NCBI RefSeq assembly: GCF_030936135.1
Contig: NC_082596.1
Coordinates: forward strand, 4,564,155 to 4,628,154
Source: Gavia stellata
Taxonomy: Eukaryota > Chordata > Aves > Gaviiformes > Gaviidae
Length of the DNA stretch: 64,000 bases
Direction of reading: 5' to 3'
Shown here piece by piece: positions 24,764 through 37,190 of this stretch. How positions within the stretch are numbered: the stretch's first letter is position 1; the number at the start of each line of letters is the position of its first letter. The notes beneath the pieces were generated by a model. That model searched no databases and was not told the origin of the DNA. It saw only the letters and a list, made by a program, of their open reading frames with translations. The translations under genes were made by a program, and so were the position numbers.

Positions 24764-26413
24764 GGCCGTTGCTTGTTGTTCACCCACATTCCAGGGCATG
24801 CAGGTGCAGGATCGAGAACTTTTTTTTTTTTCCCCAGGAAAACAAATTAGGGTCTTCACTACTTGTAACTAAAATTGCAGAAGAAAAGGCAGTTTCGTGC
24901 AAAGTGTAAATGAAATTCTGTAGTCCTTAATATAGGTTTGAACAGGTAGCTATGATGCTAATTGCTTTCTGTACAACTTAGAAATGTCATTTCTGAACAC
25001 TTTTTTATTAAGAATACATTTAGATTTCAAATAAGTTTTATTAATCTGCATGAGACTCACAGTGTATACAATTAGCAGTTAGAAAAATTAAGTTTTCAGC
25101 TGTTTTTAAACTAACTGAAAATGGAAGCTATCTTGACTTACAGTCTCTTGCTATTTTTTTGTCTGAACATTTCAGATTTCACTAGTGTAATAGCTGAATC
25201 AAATGCTTAGACATCTTGATCAATTTTTTTCATAAGCATGATATTATTGGTCTGACAGCTACAGTTCTTTAATGTTAATTTTAGACTTCATGTTTTTGTT
25301 AGTGCAATTACTACAGAATAGTTTTATTTGCAATTACTTTCAAGAAAAACAAAAGCAATTACTGCGGTTTCTAAGAAACTGCCGTGGATCCTTTTACTCA
25401 TACTGTTCAGCAACTACTCCCAAGTCTGCTGCTTGTCAGGAGAGGGTGACGTTGGGTGCATGATGTGGCCTGTAGATGGAAGGAGCAGTAACTGGGAGAG
25501 GTGACCAGCACTGACAGGTTTTTATCACAAGTGCTGAATTTTATGAATGTTGTTGGAATACGCCGTGACAATTTTTAGCTGGGAGTTTTGCGTGCTGGTG
25601 AACTCGGGGGGTTTTCTTGGCATTTAAACCTGATCATCTCTGGATGAAGCTGCCATGGAGAAAGGGCGTCTCTGGGGTCAGCTACGTGGGAGGGGGCATG
25701 CGGATTCTCTCATGGGGAAAGGAAGTCGTTGATTAATTGCACTTTTTATGATCCTTTAACCTCCTGGCTGGGAACGCAGCAGCCAAGGTAAAGGCACAGT
25801 GTCAGTACAACAAGGTAAACTGAAGGCCTACCTCCGTCACTTTATGGCATAGTCTGGGTGTGTAAAAATCTGTGTCAGAAACAGTTTTTAGGCCTTAAAA
25901 TTCAATCCACTAGCGTGTGTTGCTGTTCCAGTCCCTGTGTTGGAAGAATTGTAGGCTGGAGCTCTTCCAAGCTGCTGTACCAATGTCATCAGCGCAACCT
26001 CCATGTCCCCTTCCTTGATTCAGGACATAGCTGCAGTGCAAAGACATTTTTCTGTGAAGAGCTTGAAAGAGTTGTGCTAATCTGATTTAAAATAGCGTTT
26101 GGATCACTAGCAGTGTGCCCCAATCCATGGGCAGCCAGAGCTCAGCGATCCAGCAGCCATTTAAAGAAACTTTAGAAACCGAACTTCCGTTTGTCGTCTT
26201 ATAAGAAGTGTTTGTGATGCTATTTACTCATTTTCGCATGGACCTCCAGGCTGCAGTCAATCTGTGTGCTAAACAGACAAATCACAGCTCGTTGTAAGAT
26301 TTCTGCTGCCTCAAACTTCTCATACTACAGTACTTTAAAATGCATGTGTAAATCATGCTGCAATATAGTCATTCAAAAGAAGAATATATATTTCAAAATG
26401 ACAAGCAGTTTTT

Positions 26414-26419
26414 AATAAA
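26414..26419 (+). promoter_or_regulatory. SLC45A4: Candidate proximal polyadenylation signal of SLC45A4
   Basis: An AATAAA lies 1.65 kb after the stop codon. The next 30-55 bases include tgtatgggttggtatat, a G/T-rich downstream element. This would give a short-UTR transcript. Confidence 0.4.
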
Positions 26420-29205
26420 TTACTTGAATTGTCAATGTATTTAAGAAATGTATGGGTTGGTATATTTGAAGTTAACGCCGCAGTCTTGGCCACCATCATT
26501 GACGAATTCCTGGTGGCATACATGGGTTTCTTAGCTGAAGGCTTTCAGTCGGTGCCGATGTCCTATGCTATCAAGGATGACAATGTTGTTTTTAGGCTGG
26601 TGAAATCACCGAGCACTAAAGTACACGTAATTGCACAGGACTTAGGTTTTTTGTTTTGTTTCAAGTGTCTTGAGAAAGTCTTTTTTTCTTTAAGGTGATT
26701 TTTTTTTTATTTAGAACACATACTGTGAACTGTGTTCAGACAGGGGAATAATACTACTGAAGAATATGAGACCTTATTGAAGAAATCAGTTGTGAGAAAT
26801 ACTTTAACTGAACTTCTGCCCTGAATTTTATCATCTCAGTTACATTTAATATATTCTGGTGATGTTCATATATAACACAGATGAGTTGTATTTCACCCTA
26901 TAACTGGCATTCATGTAAAATACACACTGAGTTAGACATTTTAAAGTGGCTTTAATATTTTATTTTTAAAGCTCCTTGAAGATTCTGCTTTTGGTTAAAC
27001 AAACGCTGTCAAGTACTCCTTATTTTAGTCTCTATTTTTGGAAAGGTTCTTCTACAGTTTAAAAATCTGCATCTTCTGGTCAGTACCAGCCTTACACCTT
27101 ACCCTTTTCCCCATGAGCTTCATGGATCAGCGTGGTTTCAAATCGCCGTTACTCCACATAGCACCTTCATAAGCCAAGATTTCTTTCACAGCACCATTGA
27201 GCTGACCAAGGTCTAGCTGCCAAGAGGGAGGAGAAGTTGAAGCTCCCTCTCGCTTCACACCCAGCAGAGGGATTGTGAAACCCTTTTGGAGGGTGAGCTC
27301 ACACACATTTATTTAGCTTTCTCAGTCAGAGGAAGGGTGAGGAGGGAGGAAGGACGTTTCAAATTCAGAGGGTTTCAATCAAAGGCAGGGCAGGTCCAAT
27401 TTTGTCCCAGCCAGTATTTGGCGTAGCCTCATTTCTAAGAACTGGATGTCAAAATCCATATTTGGGGTTGTTTATGGGGCTGTTTAATTACCATTCGTAG
27501 CACATGAATATGCACGCTGCCTTGTAGCAGGAAGCTCTATTTCACTCCCCTGTAAAGCCGAAGGAAATAATTATCCATTGTAAAGGCGCTGAAGTATTTG
27601 TAGCATTGCCAGAAGAATTAACTTGGGGGAGCCCCTGCCAAAGTATCTCCTCCTCTACCTTGGCCAGCCTGCGAAACCACTGCGCTGGCTTCACTGTGCT
27701 CGACGGTGAGGGCTCCCAAGATCTTTCAGGGTAATGCTTTTTCTTGGATTTGCGAGAGTTTTCTTTCTAGCCCTGGCACTTCTCAGGGTAGAGTGGGCAC
27801 TGATTTATTTCTTTGTGTCCCTTACCTTATTTTTTGATACAGAAATTATTTTTCTTTTGGTCATGATTAAAAGGTAAAGTAGTAAGATTTTATGTGTTTA
27901 TTGCAGAAGTTGTGGGAAGAGAGAGTTGAAGGGGCTTTATTTTATTCCTGGTGACAATAAGCAAAATTTTTTGTTTGGCGGTATTACTGTATAGTCAGAT
28001 TCATCCTGCGTGCTCCATCTCTTTGGACCTTTTTTGCAGTGGGCTTAAGGTTTTGTGGTTTCATTCTGTGTTGCTCTATACTGTAAACAATTTTAACATA
28101 TTCTGCTGCAGTCCTTCTGGTGACGTGAGACGCCATTAGTCCTCAGATTCTCGAGTGCTGTCTTTGGTAAGCTGCACATCTAGAAATATTGCACATAAGA
28201 GCAGAGAAGCTCAAACTTTAACCGCTCGGAAAGGCGTAGCGTGGATTTTGCACCGTTGGGTTATTGCAAGAGTCCAGTCAGATCTGCGCTGTTTGTGGAT
28301 GGCAATTTCAGACTCCAGAAGCAATAATTTCTTAGGAATGTTTCTCTTCCTGCTGGTTAGATGACTTTCATAGAGATTTATTACCTAAATAGCCTTTTAA
28401 TAACATGAATCTGGCCATTTGCTAGTGCTGGCAGTAAGCAGTTGTAGAAAGATGCGGGTTGTTCATCATTAGAAGGGAGGAAGCCAGTAAATCCAACGGA
28501 GGTTAGTTCTCCTTGAAACACACAATGTCCTTTTCCCCTTTCACTCCGAGCCTTTTTCTAGACTATGAAATATTCCCGGCTCGGTGGGCTGAAAAGGAGG
28601 CCGCTGCCAATTTAGCCTTCCGTTTTTCTTGCCAGTGCTGAAGCTGGCATGCAGACCCCATGATGAAACAGGCTTGCATGAGGTTTTCCACGGAGGCATG
28701 GAAGCGAGGTCATTCCTCTCCTGTCTGATCTGAATCCCCCCAGCACTTGGAATGACAGCGGCAACAACAGTGATTATTGCCGGGTACCTCATTAAAACCT
28801 CAGTTCCATCGTTAGAAATGCATCTGCCCGCCCTCCATTTGTGGTGAGTTTGGCCTTCCTCCAACGTCTGCCATTAAAGGCAGGATTTTCATGGCTACCA
28901 GTGGTGTCTTGTGGCCATGGGGTTGAGATCGTGTTTAGGAATAAAGGTGGAGAAAGTCACAGTTTGTTCCTGGGAGACCTCCCTCCACGTCCGGGCAGGA
29001 GGGGAGTTCAGGGGGGGCTTCCTTCCCAGAGGCGCGTCGCAGGGGTCAGCGTTCGTTTTCGGTGGTCGCTCAACGTTTACAGTAATTTTGCGTAGACAAG
29101 TAGCCAGGTTGCGCGACACTCCATTGTTCAGTCCCTGCGACAAACTGTAGTTCAATCACTGAGAGCTGGGGTTTTTTAGGTGCGCGTGTGTGTCTGTGTA
29201 TATCC

Positions 29206-29231
29206 GTGTGTATATACATTTATATACACAC
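29206..29231. repeat. Perfect 11-bp inverted repeat in TG/TA-rich tract
   Basis: The arms are gtgtgtatata (29206-29216) and tatatacacac (29221-29231) with a 4-base loop. They lie just after an alternating TG/CG run at 29181-29193. If within the SLC45A4 UTR, the RNA would form a stable AU/GU hairpin. Confidence 0.8.
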
Positions 29232-30907
29232 TGCTCGGGCCAAAATATCTTTGGTGGTTGCGTGCACATCGTCACTGTACTCAACAATGTTTTCAGCTGA
29301 GTTCTTCCAGGTTCCCCTCATCCTAGTCTGATGCGAGACGAGCTCAGCTATAAATATGTATCCTATTTAAATGAGTAAGTAAACTCCTGCATGATATTCC
29401 AAGCACATGTAGCAGCTTCGGCATCTGAAGTATCTATTGTGAAAGAGAAGTTGGTTTTATTTGCAGCTGTTTTGTCCTTGTTTCCTTTTAATAGGCCAAA
29501 TAAATGTAACGAACACCAAATGTTGCACAGAAATGTTATTAATGACTGTGTAGAAGAAATACCAAATTTTATTTTTCTTTGCAGAAACTTTATGGTTACA
29601 GAGAGTCCTCTAGCTGTTATTCTTCCTTAAACGACAAAGCTGAACGTTTGTAAAGTGTGTCGAAAATGGTCATTTTTAAACAGTGGAGCTACCCAAAGTT
29701 TTCTGTTTCTCATGTTGCATCCAGAACAAGCCACTGGCGGAGGCGAGCTGCAGAAGCTCACATATCAACTGGAGTTTTGTTTTCAAGGCTCAGCAGCCCA
29801 GAGAGTTAGGAAATTGTGTTAGATAATAACAAAAAGGCTCAATTGCCTTTGCGCTAACAGCTACTGGGGCAGCAGGGTCTGCTCATTAAGATGTTCCAGT
29901 TTTTCCTTTTATTTAAGTTAAGATCACCTCCTGGAAAACCGATTTTGTTTGGTTCCTCAACCCAAGCAGCCCTGCAGCTCACCTCTTTTTCAACCTCACC
30001 TTCCCTCGGCCCGGGGAGCACGGGGGACCGGGAGGGATGCCCAGGAGGGACAAATACCTTCCTCCCCCAGAAGAGAGCCTCGGCTAAAATTAAAAGGCTT
30101 TCGATGCCCTTGTGACCTGCTAAAGCTTTAGTGAAAACCCAGGACACGGTTCAATTTGACATGCTCTGACACATTTTTTTCTTAAATTTTGAAGTTGGGG
30201 GTGAAGCTCTAAGATAGTTTGGCCAAACTAGGCATCACCTTATTTAGTCTGCACCTATTCACTCCTTAATGATAGCCAAAGTGGAGTGAATAGCCCCAAA
30301 AACCAGAAAGACTTTTCTCCCAACAAATTGGCAGTTCCCAATATTAATATTTTTTTTCTGATGTAACATGAACACTAAGCCCTTTCGGTAGCCAAATGAC
30401 CAGCTTATTTTAAATGCCTCCTATTATTAGAAAGCTGCATATAGGCATCTCATAGTGGAAAAAGAAAAAAAAAAAAAAAGAATATTTAGTTCCTTTGTGA
30501 ACTGGCCATATGACAACTACTTTTTTATCAACTTATTAAGTTGGGGCACTATAATAGCTCTTGCTGAGTTTAGCAATGTTTATAAGCATGTGTTAAACAC
30601 ATAATGTTAAGTTTTATGAGGAAAAAGGGATAAAGAAAAGTAATGTCACAGATGAATGTTTGAGTGCGTAGACGGCAAAATGTATGTATGTTTTTTTATT
30701 TCTACACTGTTGAGCTTATTTTCTGTTTTAAGGTTAAAAAAAAGAGATTTGATGCATGAGAACTGGTTTATTGTGTTCTGCACTTTCTGTTCTTTTTGTA
30801 TAATCTTGATTTTTTTTTCATTTATGCATAGAAAAGAAAAATCGATTTAGAAATACTCTACTCCACAAGACATTGTGTTCCGATCCGTTGTTCTGAAGTT
30901 CGATCTT

Positions 30908-30913
30908 AATAAA
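30908..30913 (+). promoter_or_regulatory. SLC45A4: Candidate distal polyadenylation signal of SLC45A4
   Basis: An AATAAA is followed after about 15 bases by a long G/T-rich tract (gttggtggctcgtgttcctg and onward to tgttgtttgtaggg). It is the best-formed signal-plus-downstream-element pair between the two genes, and base composition turns GC-rich just after it. No other + strand gene precedes it. Confidence 0.45.
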
Positions 30914-32057
30914 CATTTCAGTAAGAGTTGGTGGCTCGTGTTCCTGTGTTGTTTGTAGGGAACGTGAGCAGAGGCACGCGGCCTTTCTGGGACGCGCCGG
31001 CGGGGCTGGCAGCAATGCAGGCTCCCTGCTACGGGCCGAATGCTGCTGCTGCTTCTCCTTGGCCCTAAGCTGTACAAGACAAATAACATCCACTTATTTC
31101 CCCGAGGCTTAATTAACGTTTCTAAAAAGGCTCCTACCAAATATTAACTGACAAAAAAAAAAAGTGTTACAAGTTGCAAACGCTTGATAAACTCACCTGA
31201 CACTTGCAGGGTTCAGGTGTAACAAAGGAGGGACCGCAGATGGAGGCGTGAACCGGTGACACCCGGTCCCCGACTGCAGACTCGGCTCTTGCCCTGGTGG
31301 CTCTGACCCATTCCCAGGAGGAGACAAGGGATGGTGGCTGTCACCTGCTAAGCCAGCAAAGTCCGTCGTCTCTCATGCCATCACCAAGAGCGCTACCAGT
31401 GCTGCGGGTCTTCCCTTCGCGTGGGTGGCAGGGGCTCTGGCTTTTGCCATTGCAGCAGGGAGGGTCTTGTTGCTCCTTTGCCAGCACATCGGTCTTTTCC
31501 CACTCCTCTGCCTTACCGTGGTGTGGGATCCCTCTGCACAGGAGAGCCTGGGAGCCTTTTAGGAGGAAATAGGCATCACCATAAGCAGCTTCCAAAGAAA
31601 CCAGTTCACATCCAAACTGATTAACCGCTGGGGCATTGCGGGCGACAAGAGAGGGGAAAGCCGGAGGGACCTCTGTATCAGATTATGAATGCCAGCTGAC
31701 AGGGTTAAACTTGCAGTGTGAAGAACTCTGTTGTCGTGCTTTAATTTCCAGCAGTTTACTTGATGGATTTGATCTGTGACTTCCCCTGAAGACACTTCTT
31801 CAGAATCAGTATCAGCAGCTCAGAGAAGTTGATTCTCACACAGCCTCTGGTTAATTTTTGACTAAACACAGCTCAGCTGCACTCTTTGCTCACTGGACTT
31901 GAGGTTAAGGAAGAAGTAAAAACATAAAACACAATAAATCTGACTTTCGGCCTCGGTTATGAACTTGCTTTTTCACCAGCACCAAGGGGAGAGCACGGAC
32001 CCCGCCTCATCAGGGAAGGAGCCACTCCAAATACCTACAGGAGACCCAGAGGAGGGC

Positions 32058-32140
32058 TGTGCTGGTTTTGGCTGGGATAGAGTTAGTTTTCTTCATAATA
32101 GCTACTATGGGGCTACTATGAAGTGTTGGGGAGCTCATCC
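32058..32140 (+). mobile_element. LTR remnant, same family as the solo LTR at 44.8 kb
   Basis: It begins tgtgctggttttggctggg and follows the start of the 44828-45416 LTR for about 57 bases with few differences. After that only weak similarity (about 25 bases) remains. No 3' half is visible, so this is a truncated copy. Confidence 0.7.
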
Positions 32141-34176
32141 TCACCGCCGGGGACTCTGACCACCTGGCAGAGCCCGAAGTGAAGTGGGGATTAAGCAGCA
32201 GGGACGGTCCTACATCCCTGTCCTCTCCTGGCATGATTAAAAGTGAAGAGGCCAAAGGGACGTGGAAGCAGCAAAGAAAGAAACCTGACCCTCCCTGGGG
32301 TGGGTCTTGCAAGGCATGACACTGAGCCCCTCTCTGTCCATGCATCTCCTCCTGAGTATCCATGTTATCAGCCCTATCCCCTGTGCCAGGAAGGGGGAGG
32401 ACAGGGCAGCCCTCTTCACCCTTTCCGTGCTGCGGCAGGATGCGGCCTGGGGAGAGTCGGAGGAGGCAGAAACCTCCCGGCTGCTGTTGTTCCTGCAGGG
32501 TGATGCTCAGTGAGGAGGAGAGGTGAGAAAGCACATTGCCCGGCTCAGGAGCTGTGACCCATCCCCTGGCCCTCGGAGCGGGACGCTGCGATTCCCTGGC
32601 CAGGAGCATCGGGTCCCTCCTCGGGTTGGAAGTGGGTCCTCGGGTCAAGCTGGCTGGAGCGTGCTGAGGAAGGCCTGAGGACAGAGGAGCTGCGTCACTC
32701 CCTGAGCTATCGTTCAAGTTACACGCAGCCGTTCCAAAATAGCTCACAGTGGCCTTGGAGTGGCCGGGAACAGCTCAGAGAGAAGCCTGCCCCAGCGCTG
32801 CCCCCGCTTTCCAGTCTGGACCCAGGATGGAACAGCCAGCAAACCAGTATCTTCCCCCCAGCCCCAGTCTGCCCCAGTGGGGTCAGTCCCTGCATCCCTC
32901 AGGCTTCGAGCAGCTGGGGTGGCTTCTCTCCCCTCCTGGGGGGTGGGTGGCATCTGGTCCCCATGTCCATCGCCAGCGCTCAACGCAGGAAGGGAAGACA
33001 ATGCCGCCTGCTGCCAGGGGCTGTCCTTGGGTATCTGCAGAGGAACAACACTGGCTGCTTGTCACCACCTCTGCGAGGCTGCTGCTGCTGGATGCAGGCT
33101 CTGCTGAGCTGCCCAACCCAGCTGTGCCCTGCAGGATCAGGCCCTCTTGTGCACCCCACGTGGTTGCCCCCACGCAGGCACCGGGCAGAGCTGAGACCTC
33201 GTGCACTCCCAGACCCCCACTACCACCCAACTCCCCAGCAGCTCCGGCCTCACTGCACGACACGCGAGCACAGAGCTCAAGGGGGAGAGGGGATGTGCCT
33301 GCGGGGCGTTGTCATCTTCCAGGTGGTGACACCACAGACACATGTCCCATGGGACACCCCGAAAAGGGGCAGGGGGCAGCCACCCAGCAGGGAAAGAGCC
33401 CTGGAGGGCCACAGCAATGAAAGGGGCGTTGCAGCAGGACAGTGGCCCAAATCCCAGGGCCAAGGGCAGGGGGGAAGCTGCCACTGCAGCTCCCAGCCCT
33501 TATCAGGCAGAATTTGCCCCCTTTTCTGGGTCTGTGAGGCTGCACCAGTGCCAAATGGCATTTGTGCAGCATCCTCCTTGTCCTGACACCTGGGGTGGCG
33601 CAAAGACCACCCACCCACTGCCGAGAGCGGGGGACCTGTGCCCAGGCACTGGGCTAAAGCACCATGGAGGGGGAAGCCAGACACCGGGGGGAATTCTGCA
33701 GCTCACATCCTACCTCATCCTCAGCCCCCAAACAGCAGCTGACCCCATCGCAGCTGGGACCCACATCAATGCCACGCAGCAAATGACAGCCTCCGCCATG
33801 GGGTGCGCTGCATCCCTGGGGAGAGGGCCAGGAACGCAAGAGCTGAAATGGGTACAGAAAAAGCAACAGAGGTAAATAATTCATGGCAGCGGGGGGGGGT
33901 GAGGATGGGGTTTTGCTTCATTCGCCCCAAAAGGCTGACAGCGAGAGGCAGGATTCAGTTGGTAGTGATGGAAAAAGGGGTCTAGTCCTACAAACAGACC
34001 CACGGCAGCCCGTGAACGCAGGCTGGAAGGCAGAGGAAGGGGCTGTTTCCTACCTCACTGCATGGTCCTGTCAGGGAGAACACAGCCAGCACAAGACAGC
34101 CTGAATTTCCAAGCAGCTCCCGTCTCTGCAGCTGGGTTATTTCTAGAAGCAAACACTGCCATCCCTTGGTTTGAAT

Positions 34177-34875
34177 CATAGAATGGTAGAATATCTCAAG
34201 TTGGAAGGGATGCATAAGCATCATCGCGTCCAAGTCCCTGCTCCTCGCAGGACTACCTAAAACTAAACCATATGACCAAAAGTGGCCTCCAGACGCTCCT
34301 TGAACTCTGACAGGCTTGGTGCCGTGACCTGGGCAGCCCGTTCAGTGACCAACCACCCTCTCCATTCCTAACGTCTCCTTTTCCTAATGTCCAATCTGAA
34401 CTTCCCCTGACGCAGCTTCATTCCATTTCCTCGTGCCCTATCGCTCGTCACCAGAGAGGAGATCAGCACACCCCCCCCCCCCACTGCCCCACCTTGAGGA
34501 AGGTGTAGACTGCGATGAGGTCACCCCTCAGCCTTTTCTTCTCCAAGCTGAACAAGCCAAGTCACCTCAGCCACTCCTCATAAGTCTTGCCCTCAGGCCT
34601 TTCACCATCTTGGTCACCCTCCACTGGACACCCTCTAACAGTTTGATGTATTTCTCATATTGAGGCTCCCAAAACTGCTCACGGTGCTCGAGGTGGGGCC
34701 GCACCAGTGTGGTGTAAGAGAGGGACGATCACCTCCCTCGACCAGCTAGCCACACTGTGCTTGATGCACCCCAGGACACAGTTGGCCCTTCTGGCTGCCA
34801 GGGCACACTGTTGACTCATAGTCAACATGCCATCAACCCAAACACCCAGATACCTTTCCGCAGGGCTGCTCTCTG
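34177..34875 (-). mobile_element. CR1 LINE, 3' portion
   Basis: The + strand copy starts aatcatagaatggtagaat, the reverse complement of a CR1 3' end. It continues through recognisable CR1 blocks (for example cctcagccttttcttctcca and ggtggggccgcaccagtgtg) to about 34875. It is diverged, with a C14 run near 34470. Confidence 0.88.
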
Positions 34876-35440
34876 TAGTCCTCCTATGTCATCTGTCTTC
34901 GCTTCCAGTGTCCATACGCTTTTCTTTTCCACCGAAGTTCTAGAAGACTGTCTCTGCTCAGCCAAGCCGGCCTTCTGCCCTACTTGCTTGACTTCCGACA
35001 ATTTGGAATTGCCTGCTCCTGTGCTCTTAAGAAGCAGCTCTTAAAAAGGGACCAGCATTCATGGACCCCAATACCTGCAAAAGCAGATTCCCAGCAGACT
35101 TTACTAACTAGCTCCTTCAGCAGCCCGAAGGCTGCTCTCCCCATATCCAGGGTTGAAGTTTTGCTGGCAGTTTTTCTCCACTCACCAGCAATTTGAAACT
35201 GGAGCCACTTCATGGTACCTGTGACAGAGACAGCCACCAATCACCACTTCGCCCACGAGTCCCTCTCTGTTTACAAACAACAAATCTAGGAGGGCACCTT
35301 CCCTAGTCAGCTCCTGGCCAGGTCTCCTAGCCACTGTGGCACGAGCTGCGGGCTCCTGTTGAGTCTCTCTGCTCCCCTGAAGTTCCCCCCGGTTCAGGAA
35401 ACCCGGGGGGGTGGGGGGGCAGAATCAACAGCAAAAAGGA
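34876..35440 (-). mobile_element. CR1 LINE, ORF2 endonuclease-region fragment
   Basis: On the - strand it reads GALLDLLFVNREGLVGEVVI, and further on GVHECWSLFKSCFLRAQEQA, segments of CR1 ORF2 at the end of the endonuclease region. It abuts the 3' portion at 34177-34875 in the same orientation, with the reverse-transcriptase region missing. Either one internally deleted element or two nested insertions. Confidence 0.75.
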
Positions 35441-37190
35441 GTTGAACAAACATTACCCTTGAACTTCAGCTGGCTTTGAAGAAATGGGCAACACTTCACA
35501 GAGGCAGAGGAGAAGGGGATGGTGGCACAGCTGGGCTCGGAGAGGACCTGACCAGAGGCTCAGGGGGAGGCTGACCAACCCCAATAGCAGCTCAGGGTTA
35601 TGGCAAGAGAGGGATCGAGTATGTATGCTTGGAGCGGTCACTTACTGCCTCTCTTCTCCTGTGAGGGAGATCTTACTGCTTGGAAGGACTTTGTCCCTTC
35701 TCTGGGAGGCAATTACTTGGAGATAAGCAGAGAGGAGCCAAAATCTCTCTGAGCAAGGGAAAAGAGAACAGACTGGCAGGATGCAGTGGCTCTGTCTGGT
35801 CAATCAATATTATAAATAGTTCTAAAACTTGTGTTTTCTATTCAGGTAGCAACCTCTGAACACTATTTTGAGATTGAGACAATTTCGGGTAGAGCATAAA
35901 GCTTTCCCACTGTTTGTCAGCCTGTTTTGAGTCCTGACAACCTGCTTTTGAAGTGAAAGGCTCAACAAATGGTTTACAAAATCCAAGCCGTCAAGCGCTA
36001 GTATTTATAGTGTCACAACTCGCAGGAGTCCTTGCTATGGGCCAACACGGCGTCATGCTAAGCATTACGCAAGCACAACCAGAAGAATGGTCTCTGCCTC
36101 AAACAGCTTACCCCAGGGTGAAACAACAGCCGGACAGAGAGATTACTACACCGAAGTCACGAGCCAGTACCAGTCAGCAGGATGAGTGCAGGCTGTGCAC
36201 TGGCAACTAGACCTGGCAAGCTTGTAGTAGGCATCATGGCAAAGAGGAGCTCTGAGGACCACCAGGGATCTGAGGATCCCTTCCCCTGTGCCTTCCCACC
36301 TCCAAGAGGCCCACGGGAAGTAACTGAAAATCCACCGAAAACTGAACAAAACCCCGCAGAACTGTTCCTGCACGTTCATTTCCACAGCTGTAACGCTGGA
36401 GCAAAGCTGAAACGGGAAGTGAACACATACCTGAGCTTTCTCATCACACCGGGAGAGACAAACCAACACGCCATTGTGCTCCTCAAGTCAGATGCATTGG
36501 TATTGCTGGTCCTTCTGCTCTTGGGGATGGGTTAGTTTTCTTGAAGGATCTTTGTACCTCATGGTTTTGTCTGATGTGGTCCTGTATACTGGTGTTCAAC
36601 AGCTGGTATTAAAGAAAGAAGTGTTTTTAAAGAGAAGACATCTACTCCATAAATTACATTCCTATTCAATAAATCACTTTGGCGTCTCATCAATAAAAGA
36701 ATTTACAAGCTCAAAAAAATGGACATTTGCTGGTTTTGTCATCTGGTATTTTCACAAGCTGGGTACGAACCAGCTGAGAAGGCAAAACCAGGTTTAAAAA
36801 GTCTGGCTGGAATGAAAATCATTGAAGGCAATGACAGGCAGGTGGCAGGTTGGTGTAGCTGGGTTCATCTCTGCAGCAAGTGAAATTTCATTAACAGCGC
36901 TTGTGTGTTTCTGTACAGAGAAATCTTTCAATTCAGTAAATAGTTCATTTCACTTACCACCACCAGCCAGCCAGCTGTCAGGGGAGGAAATGAGGAACCT
37001 GAAAGTTACAGATGAGGGACTCAAAGGAGGACACATTACCAGCAGAAGCTGGTTTTAGAAAGGAGAATATGTAGAGAGAAAAACCTAGGCAATTATTCTC
37101 CATAGTACACAGACAGACAGGATGCAAGTCAGTGCTAAAAATCATCATTCTTGTATTGTGTATCGAGTTACACCGGAAAAAGAACAAAGA

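Larger units (their letters stand above)
24764..30930 (+). other. SLC45A4: Probable SLC45A4 3' UTR, end uncertain
   Basis: No gene-like exon structure follows the TGA. The stretch is AT-rich with many T runs, typical of a long avian 3' UTR. Two polyadenylation candidates bracket it: AATAAA at 26414-26419 with a G/T-rich stretch near 26448-26470, and AATAAA at 30908-30913 followed by an unusually G/T-rich stretch through about 30960. It contains a coding-like open frame at 26429-26698 and a perfect hairpin at 29206-29231. Whether the transcript really runs 6 kb past the stop cannot be told without RNA data. Confidence 0.45.
30931..37190. other. Intergenic stretch between convergent SLC45A4 and DENND3
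   Basis: No recognisable protein gene. From about 31.2 to 34.0 kb it is markedly GC-rich, with long overlapping open frames on both strands that match nothing I recognise. It carries a short LTR remnant at 32058-32140, CR1 pieces at 34177-35440, and several homopolymer G or C runs (33889-33898, around 34470-34483, 35404-35419). From about 35.5 to 37.2 kb I see nothing identifiable. Confidence 0.6.

Noticed and set aside
32883..33684. Many overlapping 100-200-codon frames on both strands
   Set aside because: They arise from GC-rich sequence with few stop codons, conflict with each other, and have no recognisable domains or splice structure.
36490..36600. Weak resemblance to the start of the solo LTR (ggggatgggttagttttctt)
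   Set aside because: Only short, gapped similarity by eye; not enough to call a repeat.
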